Shown here: positions 1 through 5,346 of the stretch, piece after piece
Position numbering within the stretch: position 1 is the stretch's first letter
Layout: each line of letters begins with the position of its first letter
Assembly (NCBI GenBank): GCA_937967755.1
Contig: CALBTA010000242.1
Coordinates: 1-5,346 of the forward strand
Source: an uncultured Planctomycetaceae bacterium
Lineage (GTDB): Bacteria; Planctomycetota; Planctomycetia; Pirellulales; Pirellulaceae
Direction: 5' to 3'
DNA length: 5,346 nt
Position numbers and translations under genes: made by a program
The notes under the pieces: generated by a model
The model's input: only the letters and a program-made list of their open reading frames with translations
Told to the model about the DNA's origin: nothing
Database searches by the model: none

Positions 1-157
1 CCGGAATGACCGTGCCATCTTCGTACGTCACCTTGCCGGTGATTTTCACGTGCTTGAATGGTTCGCCCCCGCAGCCCGCCAGAAGCAAGGCGAACAAGGG
101 CAAACCCATCCAGCGACGTACAAGCAGAAAAGCTGGAAAACTAAGATATTCTTTCAT
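1..157 (-). CDS. Small lipoprotein, N-terminal part (cut by left window edge)
   Basis: Reading leftward from an ATG at 155-157, the reverse strand encodes 52 residues beginning MKEYLSFPAFLLVRRW and continuing past the window edge. Residues 1-28 form a lipoprotein signal peptide: a charged start, a hydrophobic stretch at about 17-27, and the lipobox L26-A27-G28-C29, so Cys29 would be lipidated and the protein anchored to a membrane. About ten residues further on, ITGKVTYEDGTVIP (39-52) matches the opening strands of a carboxypeptidase-regulatory-like (transthyretin-like) repeat and resembles VSGTVTMNGQPV in the complete lipoprotein at 1375-1821. Starting at Met17 would leave too short a signal peptide. 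In-frame GTG and TTG codons upstream (163, 172, 178) are possible, and an AGGAG lies at about 195-199, but it is far from the ATG. The gene follows the MscS gene by 104 nt in the same direction. Its specific function is unknown. Confidence 0.78.
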   Translation of the reverse strand, partial: MKEYLSFPAFLLVRRWMGLPLFALLLAGCGGEPFKHVKITGKVTYEDGTVIP

Positions 158-261
158 GGCCACATGGTACAAGCGCACTGCAAACGTGACAATCTCCTAG
201 CCGATTTTTAAGGAATTTCTGCTTCGCCCTTGAAAAGCACGTGCCCGCCGACGCTGCCCAC

Positions 262-1347
262 TTACGAAGCTGTCGAGTCTGACTGGACCACGTGCACCGG
301 CAGGGGCGAATCGGCATCGATGTGTACGTCGCGCTGCGGGAAGGCGATGACGATTCCGGCCTGGCGGAACAGTTCGTCGATTCGAAACCGCATGTCGCTT
401 TCGATCTGACGCATCTCGGTCATGGTCCGCACCTCGACCCAAAAGCGAACCTCAAACAGCAACGAATTGTCGCCGCGCGCTTGGAACAAAACGAACGGCT
501 CGGGCAACTTCAGGGCACGCTGTTCTTCGTCCGCTGCTTGCAATAACAACCGCCGGGCGTCGGCAGTCGGCGACCCATAGGCGATGCCCACCGCCACACT
601 GGCGCGCAGCTTGTTGTCTCCCAGCGTGAAGTTCATCACGTTGTTTTCCAGGAACGAACTGTTGGGCACGATGATGTCCATGTTCGTCGCGGTCCGCACT
701 TTGGTACTTCGCGCCCCAATGGCGATCACCGTACCGGTCAGGTCTTCCAGTTGAATCAAGTCGTTCACACGGATTGGCCGCTCGGCCAACAGAATCAGGC
801 CGCTGATGAAATTGTTGATGATGTTCTGGCTGCCAAAGCCCACCCCAATCGCAATCGCCCCGCCCAGGAACGCGAACGCGGTCAACGGAACATTCACGAA
901 CCGCAACGCAGTGAACGTGAACAACACCAGCAACACGTAGTACGCCAGCGTCTGAATGGCCGCCGCGCCCGCCTCGTTGATGCGCGAATGCCGCTGTAGA
1001 CGGCGACCGATCAATCGGCTCAATCGCCGCGAAGCGTAAAGCCCAACAAAAAACAACAACACCCCCAGCACGATCGCCCCGATGGTGATCGCCTTATCGT
1101 CAACTCGCGTGACCTCCGTCGCCCACGTGCGCGCAAGCCGGTCCCACCCGTCCGAAAGCCAGGCGGGCACTTCCCAACCAAACAGCCGATCGGGCGGGGC
1201 GTCCGGCTCTTGAGAGAGCAAGCGCCTCGGCATCGCGGCCAACCACCCCAACGCCGCAATAGCGGCGGCAACTTGTTTGCTCATCGCGCGTTTTCCCAAG
1301 GGAGCGGACATCTCGCCGCCATCGTCAGGAAAACCGCTTCGGCGCAC
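262..1347 (-). CDS. MscS-family mechanosensitive ion channel
   Basis: A protein of up to 361 residues with MscS architecture. MscS channels open under membrane tension and release solutes during hypo-osmotic shock. A hydrophobic N-terminal segment (about 26-39, signal peptide or anchor) is followed by a soluble linker, membrane helices at about 86-104 and 130-152, and the glycine/alanine-rich pore helix at about 154-188 with GVGFGSQNIINNF. By alignment from memory, I167 and F171 sit at the constriction positions L105 and L109 of E. coli MscS; Phe there is common in GFG-QN relatives. The cytoplasmic beta domain follows (about 189-250, with VPNSSFLENN), then an alpha/beta C-terminal domain ending in FPQRDVHI (336-343). 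The longest frame starts at a GTG (1347). ATG at 1311 or 1284 is equally possible, and 1284 has GGGA nine bases upstream and begins directly with the hydrophobic segment. The stop is TAA. The gene lies 27 nt after the lipoprotein gene and is probably in its operon. Confidence 0.93.
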   Translation of the reverse strand: MRRSGFPDDGGEMSAPLGKRAMSKQVAAAIAALGWLAAMPRRLLSQEPDAPPDRLFGWEVPAWLSDGWDRLARTWATEVTRVDDKAITIGAIVLGVLLFFVGLYASRRLSRLIGRRLQRHSRINEAGAAAIQTLAYYVLLVLFTFTALRFVNVPLTAFAFLGGAIAIGVGFGSQNIINNFISGLILLAERPIRVNDLIQLEDLTGTVIAIGARSTKVRTATNMDIIVPNSSFLENNVMNFTLGDNKLRASVAVGIAYGSPTADARRLLLQAADEEQRALKLPEPFVLFQARGDNSLLFEVRFWVEVRTMTEMRQIESDMRFRIDELFRQAGIVIAFPQRDVHIDADSPLPVHVVQSDSTAS

Positions 1348-1374
1348 AAGGTTGATTTTTCTTGACGCCGTAGT

Positions 1375-1821
1375 TCAATTTGTGGCCTGCGTTTCCAGCG
1401 TGAAATCGAATTCATTCTCGCCGCCGTCCGTCACGCTGGCGGTCAGCGGGGTGGTGCCGGCTTCGGCATACTCAGCCGGCAAGCCATCGTCGTTGGCGGT
1501 CAGGTCGTCGTACTCCACAATCCGGTTGTCGGCGATGCCTTGGGTCACGGTAACTTTGTAATCGCCGACCATCGCTCCGCTGGCCTGCTGCCCCGGCTTC
1601 ACATAAGTATTCAACGTGTAACGCCCCTGGGCATCGGTCATTCCGCTGGCCGGCTTGGTCTCGCCGGTGCCTGTGGGGTGAAAGCCGATTTGCGCATCGG
1701 CAACGGGCTGACCGTTCATCGTAACCGTGCCGCTCACCTGCTGCGTCGGAGGCCCGCCGCCAGAGCAGCCCAACAGCGATGCGCCAAACAGCGATCCCAA
1801 TAGCACAAACGTATTACGCAC
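1375..1821 (-). CDS. Lipoprotein with carboxypeptidase-regulatory-like domain
   Basis: This 148-residue protein has a short lipoprotein signal peptide (residues 1-18) ending in the lipobox L16-L17-G18-C19, followed by a Gly/Ser/Pro/Gln-rich linker. Residues 28-95 read as one carboxypeptidase-regulatory-like beta-sandwich repeat: VSGTVTMNGQPVADAQIGF, a GMTDAQGRYTL turn motif at about 60-70, then GDYKVTVTQ (86-94). The tail (112-145) contains LPAEYAEAGTTPL and a predicted strand EFDFTLE. Small lipoproteins of this form often sit directly downstream of DUF1559 genes in Planctomycetes, as here (39-nt gap). A surface or periplasmic structural or binding role is inferred; no enzyme motif is present. 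The start is a GTG at 1819-1821; no in-frame ATG before the lipobox would preserve the signal peptide, and GGGGAA lies seven bases upstream. It is very likely co-transcribed with the DUF1559 and MscS genes. Confidence 0.88.
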   Translation of the reverse strand: MRNTFVLLGSLFGASLLGCSGGGPPTQQVSGTVTMNGQPVADAQIGFHPTGTGETKPASGMTDAQGRYTLNTYVKPGQQASGAMVGDYKVTVTQGIADNRIVEYDDLTANDDGLPAEYAEAGTTPLTASVTDGGENEFDFTLETQATN

Positions 1822-1828
1822 AAATAAG

Positions 1829-1834
1829 TTCCCC
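1829..1834 (-). promoter_or_regulatory. Ribosome binding site supporting the GTG start of the lipoprotein
   Basis: On the minus strand GGGGAA lies seven bases before the GTG at 1819-1821. It is one of the few purine-rich, Shine-Dalgarno-like tracts before a start in this window and supports the non-ATG start of the lipoprotein gene. The match to the anti-Shine-Dalgarno sequence is partial. Confidence 0.4.
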
Positions 1835-1860
1835 GTTTCGATGGTCTAGCCAACATCGCT

Positions 1861-2907
1861 TCAAAAACTGCCTGCCGAAATCACTTCTCCGTCGCGGCGG
1901 TCGCCGAGGGCCTGATAGCTCGTGTGGTCGATGGTTTCGCTGATAAAATGGACCGAGCCGTCACAGAACACGAACAACGCGCCGCCCGCGTGCTGCGATT
2001 TGAAACCCATCGACGTGTTCCAAGCGTTCTCTTTGTTGTGGCATCCGCTGCCGCCGAAGTTGACGTCGCCCGGCACGCCGTTCTCGCCGGGGCAGGTTGG
2101 GAAGTTGATCGGGGCGGTCGTGGCAAACCACAGCCCTTCCGACTTCGCCCAACTTTTCCGCCACAGGAAGCCGCTGCACCAGCCGCGCACTTCGCCCATG
2201 GCGATGGTGTTGCTCGTCCCGTCACGAATGTCATCGATGCTGGCGGCCCATGTGCTGCGGCCGAACACGCCAGAGGTCTTATCAGGCCAGGGACAATCGC
2301 TGCGGATGTTCCCCGGCCCGGCGGAGTTGCAGTCCGGGGCCTTCGATGTGCGGCTGAACCAATCTTCGCCGTCGTCGTCGTGATCGAAGTCCACACCCCC
2401 ATCGCCCACGATGGTCGCCAGGTTGCAACCGCTGCCGCTGCGCATCACTTGGGCACCGATGCTGCCGGCGTAATTGGTCATCGCCCTACCGTTTTGAAAT
2501 CCGCCCCGGCTGTCGCTGGGGCAACGGAACAGTTTCACTTCGTGTTCCTGCAGCGGCTTGCCGGAAATGACCTGATCGCCCGGCAGTGCCGCCAGCGAAA
2601 AGTCGATCCCGTCGTACAAGTTCGCTTGCTCGACAAACGGCAGCAGATGGACCAGGTGCGAAGCGTGATCCCGATCCTCCCACGGTTCAGCGTGCTGGAT
2701 CACGTGGTTGATATTGCATGGGAATGTTCCGAGCTGGGCCTGATAATTCTGCAACCCCAGCCCCAACTGCTTCAGGTTATTGCTGCACTGCATCCGCCGC
2801 GCCGCTTCGCGGGCGCTTTGCACCGCCGGCAACAACAACGCCACCAAGATGCCGATGATCGCAATCACCACCAGCAGTTCCACCAGCGTAAAGGCAGTTC
2901 GTTTCAT
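1861..2907 (-). CDS. DUF1559 family protein with prepilin-type N-terminal methylation motif
   Basis: A 348-residue protein of the DUF1559 (SBP_bac_10-like) family, which resembles type II secretion and type IV pilus pseudopilins at its N-terminus. MKRTA precedes FTLVELLVVIAIIGILVALL: a prepilin peptidase site with Glu at mature position 5 and an inner-membrane helix, then the family-typical AREAARRMQCSNNLKQLGL (32-50). DGTSNTIAMGE (229-239) is a second family signature. The C-terminus carries the H-X9-DG motif (His306, Asp316-Gly317), diagnostic of this family. Ten cysteines and an Asp-rich loop at 173-182 are notable. The residue before the cleavage point is Ala rather than the usual Gly. 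The start ATG at 2905-2907 has no recognisable Shine-Dalgarno sequence. A weak promoter-like TTGATA lies upstream in the 86-nt gap after rtcA, without a convincing -10 box. The family's cellular function is not established. The gene leads a short run with the lipoprotein and MscS genes. Confidence 0.96.
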   Translation of the reverse strand: MKRTAFTLVELLVVIAIIGILVALLLPAVQSAREAARRMQCSNNLKQLGLGLQNYQAQLGTFPCNINHVIQHAEPWEDRDHASHLVHLLPFVEQANLYDGIDFSLAALPGDQVISGKPLQEHEVKLFRCPSDSRGGFQNGRAMTNYAGSIGAQVMRSGSGCNLATIVGDGGVDFDHDDDGEDWFSRTSKAPDCNSAGPGNIRSDCPWPDKTSGVFGRSTWAASIDDIRDGTSNTIAMGEVRGWCSGFLWRKSWAKSEGLWFATTAPINFPTCPGENGVPGDVNFGGSGCHNKENAWNTSMGFKSQHAGGALFVFCDGSVHFISETIDHTSYQALGDRRDGEVISAGSF

Positions 2908-2993
2908 CGGCGTGTGAAGGATGAAAAGGAATGGGTACTTGGGTCATGAACAGAAGCCGCTATCAGTTTATCAAAGAACATCCGTCAGGCGAA

Positions 2994-4040
2994 TCAACTT
3001 TTCGACGCCACGCAAATCGTAGTATCCCCTTCGTCTCCCACGGTGGTAATGTCAATGTTCAGAAACTGCTTTAACACATCGATGTGCGTCCGCGTATGTC
3101 CTGACAGTGTATGTGTACGATACCGTGCTGCGTGGTCAGTGCCGGCGTCGGCTTGATGCGCTGCGATGCCCAGCGGCAACAACAACTGGTCGGCCAGGTA
3201 CTCACCGACGGGCGCATCGCTTTTCAGGTAGCGCCGAACTTCCTTGGCGACACCCGCTGCCACCCGTTCGGCGCTGACACCTTTTTGCCCGAAGCCGACG
3301 AACATCTCGCCAAGCTGCTCGAACTGAAGCGTCGCCATCACTACGTTGCCCGGCCCGTTGGAGTCGACTTCGGCGATTTTCAGTTGTTTCTTCTTCCAGC
3401 CCAACTTGCTGCGGAGCGTGCCAATCTCGCGCTCCGCAATGTGCACCGGCAAACACGAGACCATCGCGACGGCCTCTTGCCGCAACAGCTTACCCCGTTC
3501 CAGCAAGTCGAACGGTTTCAGCTTTTCGCAAGGCTGAACATGCATCACCGCTTCGCCGCCGCCGGCTGGGTAAAACCCGTGGCGGATCAACTCGCACCGA
3601 AATCGCGGGCCCATCCGCTCGATCAGCGGCAGGTAAACGTTTGCCAGGTAGTCAAACGGCGGAGCCATGCCGTTGTGCGTGCCCCCTTTCAGCCGCAACT
3701 GCGAAGGCCCGTCGGCGATCATCAACGCCGGCAGAACCGTTTGCAGCACCAGCGACGTGCTGCCGGCCGTTCCGACATCCAATGTGTACTCGCCCGGTTG
3801 CACAATGCCCGGCCCAAACGTCAACTCGCTTGACCGCAGCTCGGCCCCTTCAACGCCTCCGCCGCAAACCCGGCGGGCCGCTTCGACGGCCGTCAGGTGT
3901 TGGCGGGCCAAGCCGGGATTCTTCCGCCGCGCACGGATACCGCGGATGCGGATCGGCTGACCCGTCACCATCGAAAGGGCCAAAGAAGAGCGAACAATTT
4001 GCCCCCCGCCCTCGCCTGAAGAACCATCGATCTCAATCAT
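2994..4040 (-). CDS. rtcA: RNA 3'-terminal phosphate cyclase
   Basis: A 348-residue RtcA-family enzyme (about 338 in E. coli). It converts the 3'-phosphate of RNA to a 2',3'-cyclic phosphate using ATP, through a covalent enzyme-histidine-AMP intermediate, in the cytoplasm. Visible family motifs in order: IDGSSGEGGGQIVRSSLALS (4-23), GTAGSTSLVLQT (90-101), GGTHNGMAPPFDYL (119-132), RHGFYPAGGGEA (153-164) and YLADQLLLPLGIA (281-293). The C-terminal SGHTRTHIDVLKQFL (313-327) contains His315, which aligns with the adenylated catalytic histidine (His309 in E. coli). His319 replaces the Asn usually following HxxT. The start ATG at 4038-4040 gives the correct N-terminus although no Shine-Dalgarno sequence is seen. 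The gene is divergent from the hydrolase gene and followed after 86 nt by the DUF1559 gene. Neither rtcB (ligase) nor rtcR (regulator) lies next to it in this window. Confidence 0.96.
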   Translation of the reverse strand: MIEIDGSSGEGGGQIVRSSLALSMVTGQPIRIRGIRARRKNPGLARQHLTAVEAARRVCGGGVEGAELRSSELTFGPGIVQPGEYTLDVGTAGSTSLVLQTVLPALMIADGPSQLRLKGGTHNGMAPPFDYLANVYLPLIERMGPRFRCELIRHGFYPAGGGEAVMHVQPCEKLKPFDLLERGKLLRQEAVAMVSCLPVHIAEREIGTLRSKLGWKKKQLKIAEVDSNGPGNVVMATLQFEQLGEMFVGFGQKGVSAERVAAGVAKEVRRYLKSDAPVGEYLADQLLLPLGIAAHQADAGTDHAARYRTHTLSGHTRTHIDVLKQFLNIDITTVGDEGDTTICVASKS

Positions 4041-4110
4041 TTTTTGTAGAATGTAGGGTGAGTTGTTTTTGTTTCACTAAACTTGATTCGCATCCTTAAG
4101 ACACATCGCT

Positions 4111-4125
4111 CGCGAAACGTTCGCG
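4111..4125. promoter_or_regulatory. Inverted repeat in divergent intergenic region (possible operator)
   Basis: CGCGAA and TTCGCG form a perfect six-base inverted repeat around a three-base ACG centre. It ends ten bases before the hydrolase ATG, within the 95-nt region (4041-4135) that separates the hydrolase from rtcA. The position would suit an operator or a small hairpin in the leader, but arms this short also arise by chance in GC-rich DNA. No convincing -35/-10 pair was found on either strand in this region; the AT-rich part at 4041-4085 is the likeliest place for the promoters. Confidence 0.25.
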
Positions 4126-4135
4126 CCCGTGTGCC

Positions 4136-5119
4136 ATGAGTCTACTTGAATTCCCTCCTTTCGTTCCGCACCGCCTGTTGCGCGGTGGGCATGCTCAAAC
4201 GGTTGCCGCGGTTTATTTGCCGGGGTCGCGGTTCGATTATCAGGCGACGCCGCACTTTGTCGAACTGGACGACGGCGACCAAATTGTCCTACACGAAGAC
4301 CGACCTGAGCAGTGGCAACCGGGCGGGCCCGTAACGCTGCTGGTCCACGGCTTGGGCGGCTGCCACGGCAGCCCTTACATGGTACGCATCGCCAGCAAGC
4401 TCCGCGCCGCTGGTGTTCGGGTGTTCCGGATGGACCTGCGCGGCTGGGGAGCCGGCACGCAAATCGCCCAAAACGCATTCCACGCCGGCCGAACGGGCGA
4501 CATCGCCGCATCGATAGCCAAGATCCAGCAGCTTGTACCCGAGAGCAAGATTGCATTGGTTGGTTTCTCCCTGGGAGCCAACATGGTTTTGAAACTGTTG
4601 AGCGAAGTTGGCGAAGGCACGCGGGAACAGTTGGCCGTCGATCGCGCGCTGGCCGTTGCCCCGCCGATTGATTTGATGAGCTGTTGCCGCCATCTCAGCA
4701 GCCGCGTCGGAAGGATTTACGACCGCGAATACACACGATTCATGTGGAAGCACCTCCTCTCGCGGGTGGACGTTGTTCCTGATTTTGCCGCGGCCGCCCG
4801 AAAGCAACGCCCGCGTGGGATGTTGGATTTCGACGTCCGCTTCACGGCACCGATGGGCGGGTTTGACAGCGTCGAACAGTACTACGGCTCCGCCAGCAGC
4901 AAATCGCATCTGCACAAAATTACTGCGCCTACCACCATCCTGATTGCCGACGACGACCCGATCGTTCCGGCCCGGTTGTTCGACGATCTGCAACTCGCAG
5001 GCAGCGTCGCCATCCACCGCACCGCAGCCGCCCGCAACATAGGCTACAACCCCGCCCGCAACGGAGAACCCGACCGCCGCTGGCTAGACTGGCGGGTTGT
5101 AGAGTTCGCCACGTTATAG
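4136..5119 (+). CDS. YheT-like alpha/beta hydrolase (COG0429 type), catalytic His apparently replaced
   Basis: A 327-residue protein of the YheT/ABHD1-3 group of alpha/beta hydrolases, whose members are putative esterases or lipases. Family landmarks in order: N-terminal HRLLRGGHAQTV (12-23); the oxyanion-loop segment VHGLGGCHGSPYM (70-82); RVFRMDLRGWGAG (95-107); the nucleophile elbow GFSLGAN (143-149) with Ser145; the acid-residue region LIADDDPIVP (269-278); and the C-terminal DRRWLDWRVVEF (313-324). Between the last two, relatives have a GGH-x-G-F/Y segment that supplies the catalytic His; here it reads ARNIGY (299-304), with Asn301 at the His position. The protein may therefore be inactive or use another residue; His294 is the nearest. 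The frame is otherwise intact, full length and ends in TAG. The ATG start fits the family N-terminus, but no Shine-Dalgarno sequence precedes it. It is transcribed alone, divergent from rtcA and convergent with the partial gene at the right edge. The substrate is unknown. Confidence 0.92.
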   Translation: MSLLEFPPFVPHRLLRGGHAQTVAAVYLPGSRFDYQATPHFVELDDGDQIVLHEDRPEQWQPGGPVTLLVHGLGGCHGSPYMVRIASKLRAAGVRVFRMDLRGWGAGTQIAQNAFHAGRTGDIAASIAKIQQLVPESKIALVGFSLGANMVLKLLSEVGEGTREQLAVDRALAVAPPIDLMSCCRHLSSRVGRIYDREYTRFMWKHLLSRVDVVPDFAAAARKQRPRGMLDFDVRFTAPMGGFDSVEQYYGSASSKSHLHKITAPTTILIADDDPIVPARLFDDLQLAGSVAIHRTAAARNIGYNPARNGEPDRRWLDWRVVEFATL

Positions 5120-5145
5120 CGCCCGGCACCGGCGGGCGGCGTAGA

Positions 5146-5163
5146 ACGGACCTCCAGGTCCGT
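5146..5163. repeat. Perfect palindrome between convergent genes (REP-like element or terminator hairpin)
   Basis: ACGGACCT, two C bases, then AGGTCCGT form a perfect inverted repeat with eight-base arms in the 78-nt gap between two convergent stops (5119 and 5198). A shorter GC stem, GCCCG with CGGGC (5121-5137), lies just before it, starting two bases after the hydrolase stop. The placement suits a bidirectional terminator, but no T-run follows on either strand, so rho-independent termination is doubtful. A dispersed extragenic palindrome is an equally good explanation. Confidence 0.55.
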
Positions 5164-5197
5164 ACACGCCGAACGGGAACATGCGAACTAACAATCC

Positions 5198-5346
5198 TCA
5201 CTCCGAGCCCTTCCGTCCACTCTCTTGAACCACGACTTGATCCTTCATCCGCTGCTTCCGATCCAGATATTCCAACAACCACGCGGCGGCGCGCCATGAT
5301 TTTCGGCTGGCGGCGTAGAGTTCGCGCAGCGGGTCGGCCCGGGCTT
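5198..5346 (-). CDS. Hypothetical protein, C-terminal fragment (cut by right window edge)
   Basis: Reading leftward from the right edge, the reverse strand holds an open frame of 48 codons ending in TGA at 5198-5200. It contains no start codon outside the window. The residues begin ARADPLRELYAASRKSWRAA and continue with AWLLEYLDRKQRMKDQVVVQ, ending ESGRKGSE. The composition is convincing for real protein: an amphipathic, charged helical segment followed by a polar tail, with codon use like the neighbouring genes. The other two reverse frames are less protein-like. The segment SWRAAAWLLE recalls the 'AAAWLLER' stretch seen in small helical proteins, including some phage terminase small-subunit-like proteins, but this is recall of a short motif only and does not assign a function. 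The gene converges on the hydrolase, with 78 nt between the stops. Confidence 0.55.
   Translation of the reverse strand, partial: ARADPLRELYAASRKSWRAAAWLLEYLDRKQRMKDQVVVQESGRKGSE

Noticed and set aside
238..245. GCACGTGC palindrome between the MscS and partial lipoprotein genes
   Set aside because: An eight-base palindrome is expected by chance in this length of DNA. CACGTG recurs at 289-294 inside coding sequence, and nothing else suggests an operator.
2370..2380. Short GTC trinucleotide run
   Set aside because: It simply encodes the consecutive Asp residues of the DUF1559 acidic loop and is too short to count as a repeat element.
1924..2949. Long open frame (341 codons) on the plus strand opposite the DUF1559 gene
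   Set aside because: It is the antisense shadow of a strongly supported DUF1559 gene: the His/Gln-rich end is the complement of the conserved prepilin helix, and no family feature is visible. Biased codon use in these genes readily opens the opposite strand.
2908..2993. Possible promoter for the DUF1559 gene (TTGATA on the minus strand in the rtcA-DUF1559 gap)
   Set aside because: The hexamer at 17 bases spacing (GTTCAT) is a poor -10 box, so a defined promoter cannot be supported, though some promoter in this 86-nt gap remains plausible.
3111..3833. Plus-strand open frame of 240 codons opposite rtcA
   Set aside because: It lies wholly within rtcA, whose motifs are unambiguous. The translation is rich in Arg, Gln and His without any recognisable domain.
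4077..4556. Minus-strand open frame of 159 codons across the rtcA-hydrolase intergenic region
   Set aside because: It covers the conserved start of the hydrolase in antisense, has an Arg/Pro/Ala-rich low-quality translation, and would end just upstream of rtcA without any supporting motif.
4289..5017. Minus-strand open frame of 242 codons opposite the hydrolase
   Set aside because: It lies fully inside the hydrolase gene on the other strand and has no domain signature; it is an antisense shadow.
4929..5297. Minus-strand open frame of 122 codons at the hydrolase 3' end
   Set aside because: It overlaps both the conserved hydrolase C-terminus and the more protein-like partial frame ending at 5198. 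Its Arg/Cys/Gly-rich translation looks like out-of-frame GC-rich DNA.

Overview
The window looks like a stretch of chromosome from a planctomycete, probably near the Pirellulales. The basis is the DUF1559 protein (prepilin-type N-terminus plus a C-terminal H-X9-DG motif), a family hugely expanded in Planctomycetes, followed directly by a small lipoprotein with a carboxypeptidase-regulatory-like repeat, a pairing common in that phylum. Weak or absent Shine-Dalgarno sequences before several genes and a moderately GC-rich base composition fit. The order-level placement is inference.

Layout. On the minus strand, read from right to left: rtcA-like RNA 3'-phosphate cyclase (4040 to 2994), an 86-nt gap, the DUF1559 pseudopilin-like protein (2907 to 1861), a 39-nt gap, a lipoprotein (1821 to 1375), a 27-nt gap, an MscS-family channel (from about 1347 to 262), a 104-nt gap, and the N-terminus of a second small lipoprotein that runs off the left edge (157 to 1). 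On the plus strand a YheT-like alpha/beta hydrolase (4136 to 5119) diverges from rtcA across a 95-nt intergenic region. At the right edge the C-terminal 48 codons of a further minus-strand gene (5346 to 5198) converge on the hydrolase. A compact perfect palindrome (5146-5163) lies between these two convergent stops.

How the genes may work together. DUF1559, lipoprotein, MscS and lipoprotein form a co-directional set that concerns the cell envelope: a pilin-like membrane-anchored protein, two lipid-anchored beta-sandwich-type proteins and a tension-gated channel. The short gaps suggest that at least the first three are co-transcribed. rtcA (RNA end processing) and the hydrolase appear functionally separate. 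No rtcB or rtcR is visible here.

I see no complete novel system, mobile element, CRISPR array, tRNA or rRNA. The most notable points are the YheT-like hydrolase, which keeps its serine nucleophile and acid residue but has Asn where the family's catalytic His is expected; the partial gene at the right edge; the palindrome between the convergent genes; and the MscS gene sandwiched between two lipoprotein genes. No intergenic stretch exceeds about 105 bases.
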